Position numbers and translations under genes: made by a program. Below, one piece after another: positions 22,076 to 32,403 of a stretch of 64,000 bases of DNA (position 1 is the first letter of the stretch; each line of letters starts with the position of its first letter). This stretch comes from Drechmeria coniospora (Eukaryota; Ascomycota; Sordariomycetes; Hypocreales; Ophiocordycipitaceae), in NCBI RefSeq assembly GCF_001625195.1, contig NC_054391.1, positions 5,033,157-5,097,156 of the forward strand. Reading direction: 5' to 3'. Under the pieces are notes generated by a model. That model did no database searches. It saw only the letters and a program-made list of their open reading frames with translations, and was not told the DNA's origin.

Positions 22076-22101
22076 GAGAGAGAGAGAGAGAGAGAGAGAG
22101 A
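22076..22101 (+). repeat. GA dinucleotide microsatellite
   Basis: About 13 uninterrupted GA units directly after a T tract, about 100 nt past the GH76 stop codon, so probably in its 3' untranslated region. Confidence 0.9.
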
Positions 22102-22325
22102 ACAGGCAAAACATACCTGTTTCCACCCCGAGGGGTCGACGGTTTTGAATCGAGTCATTTGCAGATGGGTCTTGACTTGGCCGTGAGTAGCTGCGATGGC
22201 GCGTTCTCGGCATAGACAATGAACGAGTGGATCGATGCCAGAGCTTCAGGAAAAGAAGGGGCGAAACGCTCTCCGTAAGGGAAACTGCTTGCGTCGTGAA
22301 GACGGCCAGCCGACCTTTCCCCTTT

Positions 22326-22870
22326 GCTGGTCCTTGGACCGTATATCATGATCATGTCCATCCACCCTGAATCGATGGTGCATTCATGGCAGCAGCACCA
22401 TTGCCGGTCCTTGGGCTGTACAATGTATGTCGTGAACATGTCTATCATTTCGAATCGACGGTGCGTTGATGGCAGCGATGCCTTGGCTGGTCCATGGACT
22501 GTATATGATGATCATGTCCGTCCACTTTGAATCGGGCGTGGATTGATGACAGCAGCACCGTTGCTTGTGCTGGCTGGGCTGTACAACATAGTCATGTCCA
22601 TCCACTTTGAATCGAGGGTGCATTGATGGCAGCAGTACCATTGTTGGTCCCTGGACGGTAGACCACGACCATGCTCGTTCACTTTGAATCGATGGTGTGT
22701 TCTGGCAGCGGTGCCTTGGCAGGTCCCTGGACAGTATGTGATGATGATGCCCATCGACCTTGAATCGGTGGTGCCTGTATTGCAGCAGTGTCTTTGCTGG
22801 TTCCTGAACTGTGCATCATGATCATGTCCGGCCGCTCTGAATCGAGGGTGCGTTGAAGACAGCGGCAGGC
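22326..22870 (+). repeat. 77-bp minisatellite, about seven copies
   Basis: Units start near 22326, 22403, 22486, 22563, 22643, 22719 and 22796. Each has GCTGGTCC(T/A)TGGAC, ATGATCATGTCC, CACTTTGAATCGA and GTGCATTGATGGCAGCAG in the same order. Copies diverge by roughly 15-25 percent and differ by small indels, so frames are not conserved. The spacing is too regular and the unit too long to be CRISPR-like, and no unique spacers are present. Confidence 0.9.
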
Positions 22871-23766
22871 CGTGGCAATCTGTCCCACGTCGCTGCTTGG
22901 GAGGATGGAGCAATTTCCCGCCTCGTGTGCACATGCACTTACCGGACATGCACCTGAGGTGTACATGCATAAATGCAACTGTCCATGTATTGCTGTACTC
23001 GAACAGGACAATAGTACATGGGTTATTGCTGTATGCAGACAAGCAGAGTACGGCGTACAGGTCTGCCGAGTATTAGTACGGAGTACTGTAGGCGAACAAG
23101 TACACCTACCTGTGCATTTACTGTACTTGGATGGTGCACCAAGTATTGCCTAGTTGGTACTAGGACGAGGTATGTCTTGTTTCGTCGTTGTAGGCGCCGC
23201 CAAAGCACCCGAGCAGCGCATGACCTCTGGCGCTTAGCTAGGAGGCTTTGACTGAAATCGGCTTAGTTGCGGCGGGAAGATCTTAGGCCCGCTATTAATA
23301 GGCAGGCTCCTACCGTGTGCAGTAACGGCCAAGTACTTACGCCTCCCTGGGGGATAAGCACATGTACCGGTACTGAACGACCCAAGTATTACTGTAGGTG
23401 AGGCACTGTACATGTACACCGTACCATGTAACACACATCTACGGATTACTTACTCCGTACGGAGTAATAATACCTTTGGGTCTGCACGGAGCACGGAGCA
23501 CTCGCAGTGAAGTACTGAAGTACATGTACAACTACTTGTACAACTTGTACACTGTACTTACTACCAGCCCGTGGTGAATTTATCGAGGAAAGCAAACCAA
23601 CCCAAGCCAAACCATCACCCGTCACACATCGCACATCGCCACCTCACGACGAACCATCACCGGGCCGCGAGCAGGGTGACTGGTAGATGCACAGTACGAC
23701 CTAATTTCACGCTCGTTCATGCACCAGTGCCAGCCAGCCTGGCCACCCCCCACTCCGGTCGTGCCG

Positions 23767-24630
23767 ATGATTGACAACATTCTCTACCTCTACGGCGGTG
23801 ACCAGTAAGCCCCCCGAGCCAACGGCGGCCTCGACGGCGGTGCTGACCTCGTCTCTCCGCCTTCCAGCCCGTGGGACTCGTCCCTCTGGGTCACATCCGA
23901 CGACCGCGTGCGAGGCGGCGCGAGCCGGTCCCACCTGTCGGTCTCGAACCCCGAGCGCGCCCGCTTCCACGGCCACCTCGACATCACGGCCCTCGGCGGC
24001 GCCGGCTTCGCCTCCCAGCACAGCCTCGGCACGCTCTCGTGGGACCTGCGCGATTACGAGGGCATCATCGTCGCCGTCGCGGGGCCCGGCAAGGCCGACG
24101 GCAAGCGATACGCGCTGACGCTCAAGGACGAGCTGCCGCCGCCGAGGGATGACGGCCGCGAGCAGGCGGCCATCAGCTGGGAGGCCGAGTTCGTCGCCGA
24201 CAAGCCCGGCGACGTGAAGCTGCGCTGGGAAGACTTTCGGGCCACCTACAGGGGCCGGCCCAAGGGCGATGCCCGGCCTCTGAACCTCGGCGACATCAAG
24301 CGAGTGGGGCTCATGATGCGAAGGTGAGTGAAGCCGATCGAGGGAGCGGCGACGGGCAGTGTACGACGGCGGCTGACGATGCCATGCGGCTCCCCCCCCT
24401 GCAGCTTTTTCGGCCAGCAGGAAGGAGACTTTTCGCTCGAGCTGCACGCCATCGCCGCCTTTAAGCGCGTCCCGTCCTCGACGGCGACGACGGTCGTCGC
24501 CGAGCCGGACGAGGGCGAGATGGAGGAACGCAAGGACCTCAGGAGGAACGAATCCGACTTGGAGGAATTCCCCTCGCGGCCGGCGGTGCAGCACTCCTGG
24601 TGGCGGAAGCTGCTGTGCGGCATGGCCTGA
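23767..24630 (+). CDS. CIA30-domain protein (complex I intermediate-associated protein 30 family)
   Basis: A 239-aa protein. Exons are 23767-23804, 23868-24323 and 24405-24630. The first junction gives LYLYGGDHPWDSSLW and the second RRSFFGQQEGDF. The CIA30 (jelly-roll) domain covers almost the whole protein: WDSSLW near the start, VRGGASRSHL, FHGHLDI, the ISWEAEF and WEDFRATYRG strands, and GDFSLELHAIAA near the end. CIA30 proteins were first described as complex I assembly chaperones in Neurospora; short fungal homologues like this one lack an obvious presequence and their role is less certain. The C-terminal tail (GEMEERKDLRRNESD to WWRKLLCGMA) is charged then aromatic and not part of the domain. 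Confidence 0.85.
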
Positions 24631-25222
24631 TGGACGCAGGCGTCGCCCCGGAGGCGGTGACCGATCCATCCGTGCCTCCTTTCACGTTTACATGTTCGCT
24701 CCTTGAGAAGATGGTGTATGGCAAGCAGTTCTTTTTCTTCTTCCGAACCAGCCCGTATTGACTTTACAAACGTCGGCCTTGATCATGGTGCCTCATTGGG
24801 TTGGAGCCTCATCGGGTTGGCGAGCCTCGCCGTGCTTAGTTTCTCGCTCCCGCCGCCACGGGCCCGTTCACAGTCGGCGGCCATCGTGGGACCGTAGACC
24901 TGCGACGAAGATGATGAAGGAATATCAAACGACCGGTGACTGTGCTCTCGATGCTCGATGCTCGATGCTTGATGGCTGCCTGGTAGCATCCGCTCAAGGC
25001 TGCCAAGAATGCCACTCGGCTCGTCTGCCAACCGTGCGTGAAGGGACCCGGAAAAGAGCAAGCATAGGTCTGCGTTTCGTTCCATGGTGTGTATATTCAA
25101 GGGCGTCTTTGTCAGAGACATATATGGGCATATGGGCTGGTACGTCATACACGCATCTCCGGCATCGCACGGGCCGCCGTTGCATTCCATTCGATTCGTC
25201 CAAAACGACGAGACGGCTGCTC
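24631..25222. other. Intergenic between convergent CIA30 and FBP1 genes
   Basis: A shared 3' region of about 590 nt. No repeat or gene is visible. It should contain both polyadenylation sites. Confidence 0.5.
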
Positions 25223-26502
25223 TCATTTCTTGTGAAACATCTTGACCTTTTCCATCTCGTCGTAGCTACCCATGAAGATGCCGGAGCGATCGTGGATGTG
25301 CTCCGGGTGAACCTCGAGCATACGCTTCATGTTGTTGTCGAGCGCTTGGCCGCCGGCTGTGACGGGCCATCCTGGTCAGCAAGCGAGGCGCAAAGGACGG
25401 GCCGGGGGGGGGGGGGGGTTGGCGGCGGCGGGGTTAGGGGGGAGCATCGATGCGGCCGGCCGACGGCGGCGCCGATGAGAAGAAGACGCACCGTTCTCAA
25501 AGACCATGGCCATGGGCGCGCACTCGTACAGGATGCGCAGCTTGCCCTTGGGACTCTTCTTGTCGGCCGGGTAGGCAAACATGCCGCCGTAGAGGAGGGT
25601 GCGGTAGGCGTCGGCGACCATGCTGCCGATGTAGCGCGAGCTGTAGGGCTTGCCGTCGGCTTGGGCCTTCTTGAGCGAGTTGAAGTAGTTCACCGTCGGC
25701 TCCTCCCAGTAGAGCGAGTTGCCCTCGTTGACCGAGTAGATGGCCCGCGACTTGGGCATGCGCATGTCGGGGTGGGTGAGGATGAACTCGCCGATGCCGT
25801 TGTCGAGGGTGAAGCCGTTGACGGTGCTGCCCTTCATGGTGAGGACGAGCTGGGCCGAGGCGCCGTACATGGTGAAGCCGGCGGCGATGAGCTCGGTGCC
25901 GGGCTTCAGGATGTCCTCCTTGGTGCCCTCGGAGTTGTCGGGGAGCTTGTGGACGGCGAAGATGGTGCCGACGGAGACGCCGGCGTCGAGGTTGGAGGAG
26001 CCGTCGATGGGGTCGCAGGCGACGGCGTACCGGGCGCCGTCGGCCTTTTTGAAGTAAATCACGTCGTCCTCCTCCTCCGAGACGAGGAGGGCGCACTTGC
26101 CCGACGAGCGCATGGCCTCGATGAAGAGGTCATTGGAGATGACGTCGAGCTTCTTCTGGTCGTCGCCCGTGCTGTTGGCGGAGCCCGCGAGGCCCGTGAG
26201 GTTGACGAGCGTCGCCCGACGGATGTAGTAGGCGATGGACTTGAAGGAGAACTGGAGGGCATGGCAGAGGAGGCTGCGGGCGGCGAGAGCGTCAGCCGTG
26301 AGCGAGGCCCGCTTCGAGGGGGAAGGCCATGCACGCAGGCGGGCGAGGGGAGGGGGGCGGCGAGGGGCGGCGAGGGACGACGAGGGCACACGCACGTAAA
26401 GTCACCGGTCGCCTCCTTGTGCTTCGTCTGCTCCTCGTTGAGGAAGCGGGTGAGGGTGACGATGTTGGTGTTGACCTTTTCGCCGTTGCCGCCGTCCGCC
26501 AT
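25223..26502 (-). CDS. FBP1: Fructose-1,6-bisphosphatase
   Basis: A 340-aa cytosolic gluconeogenic enzyme that hydrolyses fructose 1,6-bisphosphate to fructose 6-phosphate. Exons are 26502-26396, 26273-25492 and 25356-25223; introns are 122 and 135 nt. The metal and substrate loops are intact: SEEEDD, CDPIDGSSNLDAG, and the sugar-phosphate region YIGSMVADAYRTLLYGG. The C-terminus rebuilt across intron 2 reads ENAGGQALDNN and ends GIFMGSYDEMEKVKMFHKK. Length matches fungal FBPases. Intron 2 contains a 15-nt homopolymer (G on the plus strand, 25404-25418). The start at ATG 26502 gives MADGGNGEKVNTNIVTLTRF, as in relatives. In fungi this gene is typically glucose-repressed; no regulatory site is claimed here. 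Confidence 0.96.
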
Positions 26503-28210
26503 GATGCCTGATGCTGATCGCTCGACCCGAGCCGACTTGAACCGTGATTCCGCCTATTCGGAGAGCCAACGCGGCGTCGATGGATGACAGGAAAGGACGA
26601 GATGTCGAGGCGAAAGGATGCCGTCGGTGAGGAGGGAGCAGATATTCTCGGCTCCTTGGGTACGGCGCCCGGGACGATGGGGTAGTTGTAGTGGACAGGT
26701 AGGCTGGCAGCTGCTGGCGCGGGGAATCGCGGGGAGGACATGGCGGGGTGGGAAGGGGGGGGGGGGATCAAGGCCCCAGGGGCGACGAGGAGCCGTCGCC
26801 GGCACGAGAAATTTCGACGTCACAAGGCCACCTGTGGAGAAGAAGATGCCGTGAGTGCACACTTGGACCCAGCAGACCCAGAGTGAGGACCGGCTCACGA
26901 TAGGGCCCTAGTAGGGGGCCGGGCGGAGGCTCCCTGCTAGCCCTCCCCCCCCCCCCCCTCACCCTCCCTCCCTCCCTGTCCGTCACGGCGCCCCGTCACG
27001 GCCACCGAGTCGGACGGACGGACGGAAGGGGTGTGGTGACGGCACAGCCATCGAGGGCTCCGAGGCCGATGCCGGGCTGCTGGAATTCGCCGGGAGAAAA
27101 CGGGACGGCGAACGTGGTGAGGGAACAAAGTGTCGAAAGGAATGGCGAAACATGCCCCCCCGCACAGCCGCAGCTGGTTGGTGTCGTAATAATTATATTC
27201 GAATCGCACAGGAATAATCTTCAGCACCCAATGCGCTGGGCGCACCGTGTTGTACTGTACGCCATGGCAGAGTCCCTGCACAGTGCTGTGCCAAAGTATC
27301 TGTACATGGCGTGCAAGTACATGGTCCGCATGCCCCCATGCTATGGGCATGTTATGGGCATGTTATGGGCACGTTATGGGAGAAAATCGACGGGGTCGTG
27401 GTGCCACCAGCTCAGTTCTGCACCGCCATCGTCCTGGTTGAATTGGGCCTGACACCGCTGGAGGAGCCTGCCTGCGATGCGGTACACGCTGTACAGTACG
27501 TACTTTGGTCGGGTACATTCAGCACGGTACTTGTTCAGGTACCAGTACATGTTACTTTTTACACCTCCTGTCCAAGAATGGTCAACGGTATTGCCTTGCC
27601 GGTATCTGCCCTGAAAAATTGGACCTTCAGGGCACCGATTGCAGGTGTACAGTGCCTGGCTGCCTGTGGTGTGGGAGCTTGACTGCCTGGCTTGACTGCC
27701 TTTGGGGTGGCTGGTGTCCCTGCACTGTGCGGCACCGTGCCGTAGCCAGAGGTGGTGCAAGGACCATCAAGTACACCTACAAATTACAGTACTTTTTTGG
27801 TAAGTAGGTGTACGTACAAACAAGTACAAGTACTTACGTGTCCAAGTATTACTTTGTGCAACCCCCGCCCTCACGTGCTCTGCGTCGCCCGAAATGGCTT
27901 CCTCCGTTCGTGGGTCCGTCGTTGGCGTGTCATCGACGAACCTCGGCATGTGCGCTTGCTGCCGCCGCGCCGATACCGCCAAGGCCATCCGCAAACGCCG
28001 TCGTCGAGCTGCACCCTTCCTCCCTGCGCACCGTCAAAAAGTGCCCATCGCCTCCTCCTTCGTCGTCGACCCGTCGGACAAACTCTTCGTTCGCAGCCTC
28101 TCGCCCACGACGCGCCCTCGTCCTTTGACGCCCAGCTTCCCCGCTCCGAGCAAGCACCCGTCGGGCTCTCCCTTGCTCCCCGTCGCCGTCGACGACGGTG
28201 CCCTGCCATC
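26503..28210. other. Divergent intergenic region FBP1-PEX11
   Basis: A 1.7-kb shared upstream region. It has homopolymer tracts (G at about 26757-26767, C at about 26946-26960), a short tandem repeat of CTATGGGCATGTTATGGGCA type (27340-27380) and a GTAC-rich stretch (27490-27850). No gene is supported. Confidence 0.55.
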
Positions 28211-28993
28211 ATGGTCGCCGACACGCTCGTCTACCACCCTTCGGTGGCTCACTACCTTCGCTTCGTCGCGACCACCGTCGGCCGAGACAAGCTGCTGCGG
28301 ACGATCCAGTACTTTGCTCGCTTCTACGCCTGGTACCTGCTCCGCACCAACGGCACCAACGACCAGATGGCCCCTTGGAACGCCATGAAGAAGCAGTTCG
28401 GCCTCACCCGCAAGATCCTCCGCTTCGGAAAGGCCGTCGAGCACGTCAAGGCCGCCGCCGTCGCCGCCGACGCCAAGTCCCTCGACCCCTTCCTGCGCTA
28501 CGCCGCCTTCGGCCGACAGGTCGGTTACGCCGGCTACCTCTCCTTCGATGCCATCGCCCTGCCCGATGCCATCGGCGCCCGCAAGTGGCAGGGCGCTCAG
28601 AACGCCCAGCGCCAGGCCTATCGTTTTTGGGCCATGGGCCTCGTCTTCAGCCTCGCCTCCCAGCTGTACACCCTCTACCGCCTCAAGCAGCGGGAGGCCA
28701 AGATTGACCGCAAGGACGGCGAAGGTGTCGTCGAGAGCAAGCGCATCGCCATGTACGCCTCCATCCGCCCTCCTCGACCCCCCCGTGACTGCCGCCGTCC
28801 CCCCCCTTGCTGACGAGTCCGTTCTTCCAGCGAGAGATCGGTCAGCCAGCTCCAGCTGATCAGCGACATTGCCGACCTCACCGTCCCCACCTCAGCCCTG
28901 GGCTGGATCGGCTTCGACGACGGCTTCGTCGGCCTAGCCGGTACCCTCAGCAGTTTGATCGGCGTCTACACGCAATGGAAGAAGACGGCTTGA
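28211..28993 (+). CDS. PEX11: Peroxin-11, peroxisome proliferation
   Basis: A 234-aa peroxisomal membrane protein that elongates peroxisomes and drives their division. Exons are 28211-28752 and 28831-28993 (intron 78 nt); the junction reads SKRIAIERSVSQLQ. The N-terminal amphipathic region RDKLLRTIQYFARFYAWYL is typical of PEX11 membrane-shaping helices. AMKKQFGLTRKILRFGK, GYAGYLSFDAI and the hydrophobic AMGLVFSLASQLYTLYRL follow. The C-terminus (PTSALGWIGFDDGFVGLAGT to GVYTQWKKT) matches the family. Length is the family's usual 230-240 aa. ATG 28211 gives MVADTLVYHPSVAHYLRF, the conserved start. Confidence 0.95.
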
Positions 28994-29762
28994 GTCGTGC
29001 CGACGAGGAAAGGGGGAGAGAAGCGAAAGAAGATGGGTACTCCCAGAAGGGGGACGTAGCGTCCTTTGCCACCTGATCCAGCGACTTGCCTGGTCGGGCC
29101 CGACATGTCTACGAGAGCAGCCGAGCCTTCTTCCGACCGTGTATGTACATAGCAGTCCGATGCGATTCGACGTCTAGTCTAGTGTTTTTGGAGGAGCGGG
29201 CCGTATGCGATTGTCATTTCACTCTGCATCCAAACACCATGCATTCCCTACAAATCAGGTAGTGATGAAGTCTTGCCCACCCCATCCTTTCGCTCCCACC
29301 TCGCGCGAGCATCAAAGACGGTAGAAATAAAGGTGTCTGACACTCGCAAAAGACCAGTCCCATCCCATCCCTTCCTGCTTTTAGCCCAACGCCATCTTGC
29401 CGTTGCGACCGCCCCCCGGAGCCCTCGGCAGCTTCCGCAATCACGCAAGCATCTCTCGTACGATCCATGACTGTCCGTGACGCCAAAGACTCGCCTCCTT
29501 TCCTACGCGTTGCTTCACGGACACATCTGCTGCCACGCCAAAACCAAAATGGGAATGTAAAGCGATGCGGGGCGTGGGAGACGAAAGGTAACGAACAAAG
29601 GAGCCGCTCACCCCGCTCCCGCTCGGCGCTCGACCCGTCATCGCACTGTCGTCTTTCGCCTTCGCCGAGCGGTCACATCGGCAACCAGCCACAAAGGACA
29701 GCTTGGCGTCCACGACACCTAGCCAGTCAGTAACGCAGCGGACTTGCGACAGGGGACCGTGC
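28994..29762. other. Intergenic between convergent PEX11 and SR-factor genes
   Basis: About 770 nt of shared 3' sequence. No repeat or gene was recognised. Confidence 0.5.
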
Positions 29763-31369
29763 TTAGTAGCGTCCGCCTCGGTCGTACTCGCGAGTGTACC
29801 CGTCCCGGGGCGGGTACGCGGGCTCCCGAGGTGGCCCGTCTCTCGGCGGTCGCTCGTACGGGGGACGGCCGTTGGCGTACGGATCCGCGGGAGGCGGAGG
29901 GTAGTCGCGGCGGTACGCGTCTTCGTATCGTCCCCACGGCGCCTGCGGGTAATCCTCCATCGGGCGGCGGGGAGGGGAGCGATAGCGGGATCGATCGTCG
30001 TAGTATTCGCGGCGGGGGCTCCGGTCGCGGTATCCGTACGCGCCAGGGTCGCGGCGAGGGCTGTAGCCGCCACCGCCGCCGCCGCCGCCGCCGCCGGCGC
30101 GAGGGGGTCCGCGACGGTCGTATTCCTCGTACGGAGGCGCGTACGGCCGGCGGCCGGGGGAGCGGGATCGGCCACGTTCGCGAGGAGGCATGTCGGGCTG
30201 GATCTGAAACGGAGGGTCAGCGATTCGCCTCGGCCAGGGAAGGCGGAGTCGGGCCGTGGCTCACATCGGCGGCGCACTGCACCTGGCTGCCCTTAAACTC
30301 CCGCCCATCGAGCTTCTCCACCGCGGCTCTCAGGTCGTCGGCCGTCTCGAACTCGACGAAGCTTCTGCGTCGGCGTTAGCGGATGTCTCGTCGTCGTCGG
30401 CCATCCAACGTACCCCCTACCCGAGTCACGGCCCGTCTCGGAGTATACCACGTCGAGGCTGGACTGGCGCGCAAAGTCTTTGAGGTCCTATTTTCCAGAT
30501 AAGTTGCTGTCCCAAGGAGCGACATGATTTCGCGAGAGAAGCCGAAGGCGGTCCACGTAACCCATCCACGAGGGGCGAAGAGGACCAAGCAAGGTGTCGT
30601 GACCGGGGGATGAGAACCAGATGTCGTGACGGCGGGTCCACCAGGGCAAGGCGCCTATGGGCATAAACGAGCGAGTCCAACGCGCACGGGCCGGAGTAGC
30701 GAGTGCGTCGAGGCGCCAAACCAAGCTGGTGACGGAGACATGCATTCCAAAGGATACAGGTGAGGGTGAGGAAAGGGCCATTTGAATCCGGGAACGGGAA
30801 ACGGGAAGTGGAAACAGACCTGCCAACTGGTATCGCTTGGGAGCCCGGTGATTTGCATCCGGAAAGCAGTTCGTCGCGGCCGCGGCGGAGCGCGTTCAAA
30901 GGCACCAAAACCTTCCCGGTTACGGGATCCACGGGCAAATTGAACGGTGAGTCGCTCGCCCATGAAGTCGGATCCATCTGGTCGGGCCGTTAGCTCGAAT
31001 TATCGTCGTCGCCGAGCCACGCAAGCCTTTCATCGGGACGACGTACGGAAAGCTGCGAGAGAAAGGAGAGCATCAGCAAATCTGTTGAAAACCCATTCGG
31101 CCATCGGGAATGAACGGGCGTTCCTACCGGGAACAACATCGCGGGCATCCATCGGGTCCTTATACTCGATGAAGCCGAAGCCATTCATGAGCTTCACCTC
31201 GGTGATCTCACCGGTGCCATGCGTCGCAAAATGGGCCTCGACATCAGCCTTGGTGACTGCCAAGGATGCCTCATTAGCGGTGTCGTCAGGGGAACCGGTT
31301 GAGCACCCAGAACGAACCGTTACGAGGCAGGTTGCCCAGGTAGAGCCTGGTGGATGAAACCTCGCTCAT
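29763..31369 (-). CDS. SR-type pre-mRNA splicing factor with two RRMs (Srp2-like)
   Basis: A 318-aa nuclear RNA-binding protein. Seven exons: 31369-31318, 31256-31128, 31052-31047, 30977-30820, 30487-30414, 30361-30265 and 30203-29763. RRM1 (about 7-80) has RLYLGNLPRN and NGFGFIEYKD; RRM2 (about 101-170) has QITGLPSDTSWQDLKDF and GRGFVEFE. A Gly run follows, then an RS/RD-rich tail with repeated SPRRD, RSPPRRP and DRGGRY. Exon 3 is only 6 nt (CTTTCC) but is needed to produce VVPAFHGSDFMGERL. The acceptor before exon 6 is the tandem CAGAAG; using AAG gives the proper RNP1 RGFVEF, while CAG would insert Ser. Intron 4 is 332 nt with donor GTCTGT, far longer than its neighbours, which suggests regulated splicing. 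Confidence 0.9.
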
Positions 31370-32403
31370 GGTGCCGGCAGCTGTCGCGCGTCAACAAAAT
31401 GGGCCTTGGGAGTGCCGAGATCTATCTTTCTCCCTCAAGGAGAATCCTCGTGCGCGATTCCCGGAAACCTTTCCTAGGAGTCGAAAGGAATAAAGTCACG
31501 CGTCGGAACCGATGCAGGCGACGACGAGTTGTTGGTACGAACTGTTGAGGAGAACAAAAGCCTGGGGAAGCTTCGCCAGGTGCGTTCATCTTGCTCCAGG
31601 CTTGGGTTCGGCGGTGAGGAACGGCAAAATAACCGTATCCACATCCCCCCTGCTCCCCATCCCTTGTCGTGTCCAATCATGAGGGAGCATCGCCAGCATG
31701 GAGGATAGTACGGATGTACAAGTAGTACTAGTACTAAATACTTGCAAGTACATATCTCGGTGCAGGTACTCCGAATTCCGTACTAACACCTACAAGTACT
31801 ATATTGTGAAGTATTCTGATATACATCTAGTACATATAGTTGCTCCGTACGGAGTACAGCAGGCATTCTTATAATGAAATGTATATGTACACCTACTTAT
31901 ACGCCTAATAATGTACTTGCTCGATTAAGTAATACAAGTACTCCGTTGTAATACTTCGTACCGTAACTATTTATTCATGTGCACATACTTACGTAAGCAT
32001 GGATGGACCGTCATGACGCATCGTCCTACATACTGCACATACTTGCTTACAGTACGAGCAAAGTCTCATCATTGCCGATGCCGAGTGCACATCTGTCGAA
32101 TTATTGCACTTATCATCCTCTCCGTATCGCTCGCTTTCTGCCGGAAATACCATCACGTTCACAAATGCGTGCTGGTGTTCCTACATCTACCGAATTCGGG
32201 GCAATGACGAAGAATGCACCCCAACTGCCTCGTGGATGCATCCTCCAACGTGGACCGTCGCCCTCGATGCGGCTCCGAGGGTGGAAAGAATCATCAAACG
32301 TATCTCGCTTCATGTGCAATCGAATCGAACCTCCATCGACGCGACGCTCCGTGCAAGCCAAGTCATGGACGGTAGGCAGGGATATGCTGGCGCGGATGCT
32401 GCT
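31370..32403. other. Intergenic, SR-factor upstream and MDM1 downstream
   Basis: The 5' flank of the SR-factor gene and the 3' flank of MDM1. A compact GTAC-rich island lies at 31700-31960, with the palindrome CTCCGTACGGAG at 31843-31854. No gene is supported. Confidence 0.55.

Larger units (their letters stand above)
21975..23766. other. Intergenic with microsatellite, minisatellite and GTAC island
   Basis: No gene is supported. The stretch holds a GA repeat (22076-22101), a 77-bp minisatellite (22326-22870) and a GTAC-rich island (23020-23560) with the perfect 16-nt palindrome TACTCCGTACGGAGTA at 23451-23466. Confidence 0.65.

Noticed and set aside
22326..22870. Possible CRISPR-like array
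   Set aside because: The 77-bp units are directly adjacent and diverged along their whole length, without unique spacers, and the organism is a eukaryote.
24758..26587. Plus-strand open frame of about 600 codons over FBP1
   Set aside because: It runs antisense to all three FBP1 exons and crosses their introns. It is a GC-driven shadow without a recognisable domain.
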